From Hermetia illucens (taxonomy: Eukaryota; Arthropoda; Insecta; Diptera; Stratiomyidae), in contig NC_051852.1 of assembly GCF_905115235.1 (NCBI RefSeq), forward strand, positions 167,542,164 to 167,606,163: 64,000 nucleotides of DNA, written 5' to 3'. Below the pieces are notes generated by a model. It searched no databases. It worked only from the letters and a program-made list of their open reading frames with translations, and had not been told where the DNA came from. This document shows, one piece after another, positions 36,318-46,700 of this stretch. Both the position numbers and the translations under genes were made by a program. Position 1 is the stretch's first letter. Each line of letters begins with the position of its first letter.

Positions 36318-37850
36318 ATGCCTCCCAAGAAAGCCGCTGCCCCGAGCAAGAAGACTGAGCAGAAGAAAAAGGAGAAAATCATCGAGGTTAGGAATCCGTC
36401 CTACTTTCAAATTTCGATGATTTATGCAAGTGCCGAAATGCTCACGCTATTCTCCTACCATTGCAGGACAAGACTTTCGGTCTGAAGAACAAGAAAGGGG
36501 CGAAACAACAGAAGTTCATCTCGCAAGTCGAGAAACAAGTGAAGGCTGGCGGCCACCATCCAGTGCCACAAGCCGCTGGGAAAAAAGAGGAAAAGGAAAA
36601 GAAGTTGCGCGAGCAGAAGGAGCTGCAGATGCTGTTCAAGCCGGTGCAGACGCAGAAGATTGAAAAGGGGACGGATCCCAAGTCGGTTGTGTGTGCATTC
36701 TTCAAGCAAGGGAACTGCGCAAAGGGCGACAGGTGCAAGTTCTCGCACGATCTGTCTGTGGAGAAAAAGGTTTCCCACATATCAGTCGGTGGTTGAGCGG
36801 ACAATGAAGACGTTTTTGTTTCAGGTGGAGAAACGGTCAATTTACGTGGACATGCGAGATGAAGAAGACAACATGGAGAACTGGGATGAGGAGAAGCTGA
36901 AGAGCGTGGTCGACCAGAAGCATGCCAAAGAGAAGCGGATGCCGACCACGGACATTGTATGAACAATTCGCCTGTCTAGAACCTACCGAGCAAGCTGTAA
37001 TACGTCCTTTCTACTTGCAGATTTGTAAATATTTCATTGACGCTGTGGAAAAGTCGAAATACGGATGGTTCTGGGAATGTCCCAATGGGGAGAAGTGCAT
37101 CTATCGACACGCGCTGCCACCTGGGTATGTCCTTAAGAAGGACAAGAAGAAAGAGGAGAAGCGGGAAGAGATTTCTCTAGTCGACCTGATTGAGCGTGAG
37201 CGAGCGGCCTTGGGATCGGACCTGGTAAGTGCTTTCTTTCGATGCGTTCCGGTCGCAAATTACCCGCAACTATCTCTTCCAGACAAAAGTAACACTGGAA
37301 ACCTTCCTTGCTTGGAAAAAACGGAAAATTCAAGAAAAGAAAGATAAACTGGCAGCGGAAGAAGAGAAGAAACGAACTGACTACAAACAAGGCAAACAAT
37401 TCGGTCTTTCGGGTCGTGAAATGTTCAGCTTCAATCCAGATTTGGTGGATGACGGTCCAATGGAGGATGGAGATGCCGCGTTCGACAACTACGACCGATC
37501 AGATGACGAGGAGGAACCTATTGAATTCAAGGAGATTGACTTGACTGAACTGTCGTTGGCAGCACAGGAGGTAAGGACTTGTAATCGGGCATGAGCTGGA
37601 TGGAAACTTGAGGCGCAAATGGGGTTTTTGCTTTCAGGTCGATGGTACAGGCACCGTTGCCGGCGAACGAAACTATACAAATAATTCAACAAATGCTCAA
37701 AATGGAGAGGGAGAAGCAGCGCAGGCGCCTGTTGATGATGCAGCGCCGATTAACGAAAACCTGTTTTTAGATGAATGCCTGGACGGTATCGACGACGAAC
37801 TGAACGATTTGCATGTGGAAGACGATGGCGACGAGGATTCGGGAAAGTAA
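36318..37850 (+). CDS. ZC3H15: ZC3H15 / DRG family-regulatory protein 1, six exons
   Basis: CCCH zinc-finger protein that binds and stabilises the translation-associated GTPase DRG1 in the cytoplasm. Exons 36318-36386, 36467-36769, 36825-36956, 37021-37224, 37283-37570 and 37638-37850 join in frame into 402 residues, close to the roughly 400-430 of animal homologues. All five introns are 55-80 nt with GT-AG borders. The start [12 protein letters not shown] is the family's lysine-rich N-terminus. Zinc finger 1 is C-x8-C-x5-C-x3-H at residues 99-117 ([19 protein letters not shown]). Finger 2 is around residues 170-198 ([12 protein letters not shown]). The DRG-binding C-terminal region ([26 protein letters not shown]) is followed by an acidic tail. 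No lesions were seen. A Jockey LINE sits about 385 bp upstream. Confidence 0.95.
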
Positions 37851-37918
37851 TGGAGGAGACGAGTTATAAGCTTAATACATTACGTACACAAATTGTCTAT
37901 TGTAAATTGAAAAGAATG

Positions 37919-37924
37919 AATAAA
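37919..37924 (+). terminator. Poly(A) signal AATAAA of ZC3H15
   Basis: AATAAA occurs 69 bp after the stop codon in an AT-rich stretch, a usual position for cleavage and polyadenylation of a short insect 3' UTR. Confidence 0.65.
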
Positions 37925-37989
37925 AATATATTGATTTTACTTTTATTAGAAAAAGTCGTGGAAAAGCATTTATTTCTGTTGTTTTTGCT

Positions 37990-38262
37990 CAACTGATTAG
38001 AAGCTCGGTTTGTACGCTACGCAATCGTCCATCGTCTTGAAGGGAGCAAACCATTTGTGGCAGAAATCTTTTCACGAACGCGGCTAAGAGTTTGTAATTT
38101 TTCTTGTTGGGAATCAAGCCCCCGAGGAATGCATAAGGTCTGGCAAAATCGTCGTCTCCACAGTAAGAGCCGAACAGATTTTGTAGGCTGAGATAGACAA
38201 ACAAACGTACGCGAAATCGCTCCTATCGGTTGTGATTTTCAGGCCCAGCTAAAAAGATAGTA
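37990..38262 (-). mobile_element. RTE-type LINE (family A), small 3' fragment
   Basis: The minus strand reads KKNYKLLAAFVKRFLP, and the sequence matches the C-terminal domain of the family A copy at 10010-11868 (KKNCELLAAFERRILRR). Deletions and stops are frequent. It lies between the ZC3H15 3' end and the start of a family B copy. Confidence 0.65.
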
Positions 38263-38317
38263 GCATTAAGACAAAATTTCATTTTTTTCCCAAGAAAATG
38301 CATTCAATGTCGTTAAA

Positions 38318-40696
38318 AACAAGATGATCGGATCGAGTAAAAGGCATCGGAAAAATACTAGGGCGTCCACCTCAGTCGACGCCGCAATATGTGCCCCGAT
38401 CCTTTGAGAAATGCGCAAGGGTTCTTGCCGCATGGATGGCGTCAGGACGTAATTAAGTTAGTCCGAGCAAAACAAATACCCTAACTGGAAAAACCGAGGA
38501 ACTCGCAAGAGCCGTTCGGAAAAGGCGCATTGATATCTGCGCTCTGCATGAAACCCGATGGTCTGGTGCCAAAAGCTGCGAAATTGGACGCGAACGCGGA
38601 AAAAATGGCTACAAACTTCTCTATTTTGGTAGTCGACGCACGCAATATGATGTTGGCATTGCCATCTCATGGGGTTTCCGTGATGCCATTAAAGAAGCCG
38701 GACGATTTGATGATCAGCTGATGAAGCTCATCGTTATATCAGCTGATCGCACTATTCACTTCTTCACCGCGTACGCACCACAGACAGGTCGACTTGATCC
38801 CGAGAAAGATGTCTTCTGGCAACTTCCCGATGAAAAGACTTGTCACGTGCCTGCTGACGACTATATAATCATTGCCGGCGACCTCAATGGTTATGTGAGT
38901 GAAAAGGCGGACGGTAACAGGTGCCATGGAGGTAACAAGTGCCATGGAGGAAAGGGGTTTGGAGTGCACAATGAAAGTGGCGAGCGTATAATCGATTTTG
39001 CTGACACCCATGACCTTGTACTTATGAATAAATGGTTCATCAAACGATTGTTTCACCTTCCTACATTTTATAGTGGGAATAGTAAAACGCAAATCGACTA
39101 TATTCTCATAAGACACCAACATTTTGCCACCGTCACTGATTACAAAGCCGTTCCCTATGCATCGCAACTTAACATCGGCCGTTGATTGCCGTCCTGCGAA
39201 TTAAGCCACCGATAAAACAGCGTGAGGAACGCATTGGCCCACCGCGCGTTAAATGGTGGCGATTTGGTGAGAAGAAAGAAGAAACGGTCTCACTCATACG
39301 ATTGCCAACCATTACGAATGTGGAAGAATCATGGAACCAAATGAAAGACACGATCCACAAAGCGGCCTCTGCAACCCTCGGAGCTACTAAGCCAGGTAAG
39401 CGGTACATCAACCGAGATACTTGGCTTTGAAATGATGATGTTGAAATGAAGTTCCGTGAAAAGAAACGCCTCTGCCACAAGTTTCTCGAGTATAAAACGC
39501 TCGCCAATTGGTAAATGTATAAGAATGCCAACCGGAAAGCAAAGAAAGCGATCGCTGTCACCCGAACGGACCATTACAAAAATCTTTTCGATAAATTGGA
39601 CACCCGGGATGGCAAGAGAGATCTGAATCGACTTGCCAAAAGCCGCAACAAACGCACACAGGATATCTAACACTTCTGTTGCGTTAATGACAAGAATGAG
39701 ACTTTGCTTACCAACCGTTGAGCCGCGACGGATAGATGGAGAGAATATTTCGAGCAAATTTCAACTGAAGAATTTGCTCATCCTCCACTTCCACAAACAT
39801 TGCCGACATTTAGAGCAGTTCCACCTGCCAACGTAACTAAAGTCGAGGAAGCAATAAAACGACTGAAATCGGGGGAAGCAACCGGACCTGATGATTTTGC
39901 ATCTGAGCGCTGGAAAATGAATAGCTGGAACCCAACACTGTGGCTCAGTGAATTCTTCAATCGGGTTAATTAGGAAGGTAGAACACCATCTGACTGGCAA
40001 GAAAGTTTCACAGTTCCAATATCGAAAAAGAAAGGTAGTCCAAGAGAATGTTTAAATTATCCTCCGATTCGATTACTTCCCCATACCATGAAGATTTTTG
40101 AATGCATTCTTAACAACCGTATTCGCGAAATCGTTGAAATAACCGTGAATCAAGCCGGGTTTGTCAAAAACTGCAGAACTACTGACGCAATACACGCTGC
40201 ACGGTTACTCCTGGGGAAACACGGTGAGAAGAATCGCACTCTTTACATTGCATTTTTGAATTTGGAGAAAGCGTTTGACCGTGTGCCACACGATGACGAA
40301 ATTACCGGGTATACTCTACGACAACACTTAGTACCAGAAGAATTCGTGCGTTCAATTGCTTTACCACGTTCCGAAAAGTAAAGTTCAAAGTGTGACAGGT
40401 GTATCAAAATCTGTTGGTGTTCATCATGTAAGCTCCCTCTCACAACTCTTCTTTGTTCTTGTCATGGACACCGTCATACGGGACATCCAACGTCCAGCGC
40501 CCTATACACAGCTTTATGCAGATAATATTTTCCTAGCGTCTAATAGCAAAAATGATCTCGAGCAACTTGCCCAAAAATGGAATGATCCCCTTATGCGACA
40601 CGGTCTCAGATTGAATCTAAACAAAACTGAATTCTTGTCGACCGATCCCGATCCCCATGATCAGTTTCAACTCGCCGCATTCCCAACTTTTCCAAC
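38318..40696 (+). mobile_element. RTE-type LINE (family B), 3'-truncated copy
   Basis: The copy starts close to the family 5' end (ATGATCGG...). It has an endonuclease (RIDICALHETRWSGAKS, IIIAGDLNGYV, HDLVLMNKWF), a linker, and an RT (FLNLEKAFDRVP, QLYADNIFLASNSKND, with YADD changed to YADN). It ends inside the C-terminal region, where a separate dispersed repeat begins. Many stops and frameshifts make it a dead copy. It contains a short tandem duplication near 38915-38950 (two copies of GTGCCATGGAGG). The reference for the family here is 53185-56073. Confidence 0.8.
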
Positions 40697-40997
40697 AAAT
40701 GTCAAAACCAAGACCGGCTTCGAAAAGTACTAACCGAGACCTTTAATTTAATACCCCACGTGACTATATTTGATGAAAAAAAAAAATGTACACCCCCCTT
40801 TTGCATGTACGGGGACCTCCCCTTAAATTCGACGTAAAACGATGTAACTCACTATATGCGTGAGCGTTCACAGTTTCCACCTTTCTACCAAATTTGGTGT
40901 CAATCGCTACAACCGTCTCCGAGAAAAATGCGTGCGACGGACAGACAGACAGTAAACCGATTTTAATAAGGTCTTGTGTTTACACAAACCCTTAAAA
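40697..40997 (+). repeat. Dispersed repeat X, copy 1
   Basis: About 300 bp nearly identical in layout to 61286-61530. Shared blocks are AAATGTCAAAAC, GGGGACCTCCCCTTAAAT, CGATGTAACTC, TGCGTGAGC.TTCACAGTT, GACAGACAGACAGTAAACCG and TTTTAAT.AGGT. It ends with a small hairpin TTGTGT-TT-ACACAA. No coding capacity was seen. In both places it adjoins family B RTE sequence. It may be a non-autonomous element (hairpin end suggests a Helitron-like type, unproven). Confidence 0.6.
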
Positions 40998-41947
40998 AGG
41001 GGATGCCCTTCATGCGTCCTTTTTAACCTGACCCTGGAAAAAGTGATCCGCGATGCAGATGTTAATGCAAGAGGTACCATCCTCTTCAAGTCCACCCAAC
41101 TACTGGCGTACGCTGACAATATTGACATTATGGGAAGAACAACCCTAGATGTACAGAATACCTTCATCCAGATGGAGTAGGCGGCAATCGGCGCGAGATC
41201 TTGGGCTGGATATTAACTAAGGCAAGACGAAGTACATGGTGGTAACGTCAGCCCCAAAACCAAAATAACGAACAACATCGAATCGCACTGGTAAAACGAA
41301 AACAATGAAGATAGGAAACTACAACTATGAGACCGTTGAAAATTTCTCCTATCTAGGGTTGAAAATCACAACAGATAACAGCTATGACAATAAAATCCGC
41401 GCACGGTTGTTGACTGCCAACAGAGCCTGTTCCAACTTCCAAAAGCAGTTTCGCTCCAAACGTGTCACCATAGGGTCAAAGCTCTTACTGTACAAGACAA
41501 TGATCTTGCCAGTCCTTATGTATTCCTCAGAGACCTGGGTTCCTAGCAAGAAAAATTGCAAATTCTTGGCCGCGTTCGAGGGAAGAATCCTCCAAAGATT
41601 TTTTGTCCCCTTATGAGGATAGACGATTCCGCAGCCTCTATAACGAAGAAATCTATAAGCGATACCACGACTGTCTGGTTGTGGATAAAATTCGACTCAA
41701 CATGCTGCGGTGGGCGGGTCACCTAATCCGTATGGGTGAGGAAGATCCAGCCCGGGAAGCCTATAAGAGCAATATCTATGGTAGAAATAGAAGACGTGAT
41801 AGGCCCTGCCTCAGATGGAGCGATGGCGTAGGTCAGCTTTTAGAGATATCGAATTGGTGGACCTCGGCGCAAAAACGGGATGTCTACAGTTCCTTAATAA
41901 GTCAGGCCTAGACCGAATACAGGTTGTTGCGCCGTTGATGATGATGA
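40998..41947 (+). mobile_element. RTE-type LINE (family A), 5'-truncated copy
   Basis: It starts within the RT (NLTLEKVIRDADVNARG, LLAYADNIDIMGRT) and covers the C-terminal domain (LPVLMYSSETWVPSKK, MLRWAGHLIRMGEEDP) to the 3' end, which again is a TGATGATGATGA tandem repeat. YADD has become YADN, and frameshifts are present near 41180-41290 and 41600. Nearly the whole region matches the copy at 10010-11868. Confidence 0.8.
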
Positions 41948-43104
41948 TCGTTGTTAGTATATTTTGTTCATGACATTCATGAAGCCGATTGGATCGGAAC
42001 ACTGTTAAGGAGCAACCCTTTGCAGACCACATGACATATACATAGAGACTACAAATGGTCCAAGCAGCCCCAGTTGTAATTTCAACGACGGTGTTTGCCC
42101 ACAAAGATTTACATAAAGCCCTGAAGACCTCAACCTAAGGGCCGACAGTGAAGCCCATGGTGTTTTACGTAGGCACCTGTCGTGAGACTTAATCCTACGG
42201 TCCTCTTCAGACACGGATTGATTTTGTGACCACAATCAGAGCCCCGCTGAGACAACCAACACCGGTACCAGTCTATACCAAGTGCATGGCTTAGCATTCA
42301 TACTGGTGGATGCAAGAATTACCTAAATCTCTACCGAACTATGGAGTACGGCACCCGTGTTGATACGCAACACCACGTCGAGGCCCGAAGGTCTCTTCTC
42401 GCTTGAGCATAACCACGACCACCATGAAACTCCCACTAGGGGGGCCAACCGCAAATAACCGAGCTGTCTTCACATACATACAACAGGAGTTCACCCGAAG
42501 TATGTGAGTCCAGGGGCTTTCCCGGTTCCCATGGTACCAGTATACCCCTGGTAAGGTTTCGTGACCAATTTGCCACTTCAGATGAGTCCCCGTGCAGACT
42601 CGGGTCTGATCGCCCTGATTAGGCCTTTGGAGCATTCGCCTACTGAATCACGGCCGGCGAACCAAAGTGATTACAGCGTCTCCCGGTGCCACCACTATGG
42701 AGGTTCTCCTTGGCCACTTGGTTTTGGTTTGGCCGATAGGGTTGCCGCCCCATCTTCCTCGCCGCCACCTCTGAGCAACCCTAAGGGCCGACAAAAAGCT
42801 GGCATCTTTGAAGCTTGTAATACAGTTCGAATAGACGATCGAAGGACCGGTAATTCTCCAGTCATTCATAGGCCAGCAGCCAGCCAGCAGTAGCAGCAGG
42901 TATGATATGGGTTTCATGTTAAGCTTGGTGACTGGACATCACTTTTACAAAGTGTTGACGAGTTGGTTACGGTACCACCTGCATGTTATTGCCAAGTGAA
43001 ACATTGTGTCTCGCAGAGAACACTGAAAAATATCGCGGCAATAAATGTTTACGAAACAGTTTTATTCGAAATGAATAAACTAAACGAACCAACCAAATCC
43101 CACT
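41948..43104. other. Unassigned block, GC-richer than its surroundings
   Basis: The part at about 42000-42830 is less AT-rich than neighbouring intergenic DNA and contains two copies of CCTAAGGGCCGACA (42134-42147 and 42780-42793), 646 bp apart. Minus-strand frames of up to about 98 codons have no recognised domain. The texture resembles untranslated sequence of a retroelement on the minus strand, but the family is not identified. 42900-43104 is ordinary AT-rich DNA. Confidence 0.35.
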
Positions 43105-43598
43105 TCAGTCAATATTCTCTGCTTTTCCAAAGATATTCTCTTGAATTTTTAACTGTTCCTCACGCAGTTTTCCTAATTGTAATTCGTGCTCTTCCCATCG
43201 CAGTAGATAGCGATTTTTATTGTCTTCAAAAAACTGTGAAGTGGCTATTCGCCGAGTCGACTCCTCAGTAAGCATTGCGTCTCCCTGTTTTACCTTCTTT
43301 CTATGACTGCACAGGCGAGCCGCTTTCTCATTAGCCACATGAATTTGCTCTGCTAGATTATGGGTTATTGCTTCGATTTTTAACAAGTTTTCGGATGTCT
43401 TGGATAATTTACTGAATTCAGTTTGGTCTTGATCGCAGTTCTTTCATGGAAGCATCTATTTTAGAAACGGTTTTGTTATATTTTTATTATGTTCACCTCT
43501 TTTTCATCTTTGAAGTCGTCGCTTGTTCCATCGGCGACTGATGTTTCGCTAGTTGAACATGTTATATCCGAGCAAGAGTCTAATGCTCTAGTGCTCAT
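43105..43598 (-). CDS. Small coiled-coil protein, unidentified, two exons
   Basis: Proposed exons are 43497-43598 and 43105-43440 with a 56-nt intron (GTGAAC...GAAAG), giving 145 residues. Exon 1 starts MSTRALDSCSDIT and is serine/threonine-rich and acidic. Exon 2 is a charged, helix-prone stretch (SENLLKIEAITHNLAEQI, ANEKAARLCSHRKKV, then WEEHELQLGKLREEQLK) with coiled-coil character and no stop until 43105. It lies 191 bp beyond the GLE1 stop codon on the same strand. I do not recognise the family; size and make-up would fit a subunit of a helical-bundle complex such as BLOC-1 or BORC, but no motif proves this. The splice choice is inferred from frame alone; a start at the ATG at 43386 within exon 2 would give only 93 residues. 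Confidence 0.5.
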
Positions 43599-43789
43599 CC
43601 TGTTAACAAATGCACGATGCAATCACGATGCAATAAAAAGAACAAGTTTTTATAAAAACATGTATTTAAATTGAAACAAAATTTAAACTAATTTACAGAT
43701 TACTACAATTTGTAATGACGCAGGTGACATTTTTTATATAAGTCGTTTTGGATAATTTATAATATAAACGCGCATTTAGGCTATAGAAA

Positions 43790-46700
43790 CTACCAGAAAT
43801 TCGGAGCCAAGAGCCCGGGGGGCTTTTCAATTGTGTTCTCTTTAATTACTTTCATAAGAAACACTTCAAGTCGCGCCTTAGGGCCGCCTTCGTCAACCTG
43901 TAGTGAGTGAAAAAACCTTCATTAGCAATAATAAACGCGAATAAACCAGGTTTCGTACTTACTTTACTCAGTCGTTGCATGTATTGATTTTGCAGAGTCC
44001 TTAGTAATTTTAGAAATTGATTCCGATAAATCCTCAGCATTTCAAAGCCAGCGGTTTGTAAGAAACCCAGGATAAGAGTGGCACATATATCAGGTAGCGG
44101 TTCCAAATTCAGTATATTATTCAGCCACCGCCATCCATGCTCGATTCCAAATGGATGAACGTTTCCATCAGAGGGTCGGGGCTTCGTTACCATCACGGCT
44201 GCATAAAGTTTTATGAGACCACTTTGTCGTTTTAAGTACATGTCTTGCTTCTCTAGTGCGCCTCCAGGGAATCGATAACCAAGGGTCCTATTAGAAAAGG
44301 AGATATTAGGAGTACGTTGGCGATAGAAATTTCAAAAAATACTTACTTGAGGTATTCCTCTACTGGCTGGCCTTCAACTTGTGTCATGAAGTATGGAACG
44401 AGGTAAGGACTTTCCTTGAAAGTGTACGCTAGGAATAGTTGACCGAATTCGGGAACCTTCTGCCAAATCGAAACTATTATAGCGGCAATCGGAAAGGCAG
44501 CTTGCGGATTGCTTGAAACAGTTGAATCGCCTTGGCTCTATGGAGGATAATTGAATGAAAATGATTAATGAGTTAAGAAAGTTCGACAATAATTAAATTT
44601 ACAAAGATTGAACTACTCTGAAGCTTGGAGTTTTAATTAATATCTACGAGGGTGTTGGGCCAGATTGGAAGTATATTCATAGTACTGACGAATATCAGGG
44701 ATGTTTCTGTCCATTATGAGCGACATCATGGAAGGAGCGTTGCGAAAGGTGTGCCTGTGGGCCGCAAGATGCGGACTCAGCATAAACCCAACCAAAACGC
44801 AACTAATGCTATTCACCACCAAGACAAGGATACCTGAATTCCATCTACCACGGCTGAATGAACAAAGATTGGTTGTTTCCTCTAATCTGAATGTAATCCT
44901 GGATTCTAAGCTAAATTGGAGAACTGCATAGCCTTCTATGCCTGTAAGAGAACCTTTGCAAAGAAATGAGGTCTCCGGGCGAGGATGGTTCTCTGGATGT
45001 ACACCGCTGTAGTGCGTCCGATCCTAACGTACGGCTCTATTGTATGGTGGCAGGCTTTGAAGAAAAAATACAATAGAACGAAGCTTAAGAGGTTTCAAAG
45101 AACCGCGTGTGCGGGTGTTACTGGGGCTCTGCAGTCCTGCCTGGCAGATGCTCTCAATGTACTCCTGCATCTCCTCCCCCTAGACTTCCACATCAAATAT
45201 GTTGCAGCGTGCAGTGCCGTCAGACTACGTGAGTCCGGATGCTTGTCAGCGAATTCCTACGGTCACAGCAACATCCTAGATGAAATACCTCGGGAAATTT
45301 GGGCATCCCCCACGGACTATGTCACACGCAAGCTGAACTTCACGAGAAACCTTGGTGTGGACCTTCCAACCAGGGCAAAGTGGAAGACCGGCGGCGTGTT
45401 GCAAGACTATGATATAGTATTCCTTACGGACGGATCTAAGATGGCCTATGGAGTCGGCGCGGGGGTTTTCTCGAATACACACGGTGTATCCAAGTCGTAT
45501 GATCTCCCAGGTTTCGTCAGTGTATTCCAGGCGGAAGTACTGGCGATATTGGAAGTCTGTCGATGGCTGGAGCGTGATTCGAGCCCCAAGCGTAACATAG
45601 CCATTCTGACCGAAGGCCAAGCGGCCATCAAGGCCTTGTACTCAACGACGACATCTTCCCGGCTGGTGGGGCAGTGCAGAGACGCGATTAACCGCCTGGG
45701 CGGCACGCTCAAGGTCACTCTCATTTGGGTTTTCGGGCATAGGAACATAGAGGGGAATGAGCGGACTGACGGATTGGCCAGGTAAGGCTTTGCTCTTGGC
45801 AGCCCCTCGGCGAATATAGTCGGTGTTCCGCTAGCGGCTGTCGGGGGCCGAGCCTACTCGCACTACCTAGCAGCCGCGGGCCTGAAATGGCGAAGGCTTA
45901 CAAGCTGTGCCAAATCAAGGAGAATTTGGCCCGTTTATAACATAGCCCAGAGCATGAGAGCTCCTGTGCCAGCTGCGTGCAATTGCATTCAAAATTACGG
46001 CGCACGCGGCACTCGTCCATAGGGGACCATGCCGCTTGGCTCGGCATACCCTACAACTCAGCTGCGGAGGAAGGGAAACCCTCATGGACTTTCCCTGTGA
46101 TTGCCTAGCTCCGGCTAGAGTCAGGCTGCGGACACTGGGCAAACCATTCTTTGGGGAGCTCAAAGAGATTTCTAGGTGCAGGGTGGGAGAGCTGCTTTCC
46201 TTCGTGAATGCTCTGAAGATCCGAGCCGGCTGGACTCTGCCTCCCTGCTCCCATAACAGTCACGGTCTTAGGAGTTTGTGGCATCAAAACGGCACACCAA
46301 AGCGCTAATTGGGCTCCTCGGAGCGGCCACTACTGCCTACCCTACCGACAAATATTCAATGCAACCGGGTCAATGTTTCAGAGGCAGAGCTCAAGCAAAA
46401 GCTCAAGAACTGCGTTTAAAGGCGCTATAAGATCCCCAAGCCAAGATGGAACAAATACGGCGAGTGCTAACTGGACAAGGAAGGGTTAGGTCTTGAATAT
46501 GCAGATTCTGAATAGCTTAGGCATCTCGTTTTGTGCAAATTTGTACAAAAAAATATGGAACCAATTCTCAATAGATAATTTTAGTAGGAAAGAAGGTGAT
46601 ACCAGTCGCATCATCGAAGGAAAGGTAGCTTGCTTCCAATCAGAAGGCAAAACCGCCGATCATAGGGTGTCCCTATGCTAGCACCGACGACAGTAAGATG

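Noticed and set aside
36442-36966. 174-codon minus-strand frame
   Set aside because: Antisense to ZC3H15 exons and introns; the plus strand has a clear six-exon homologue.
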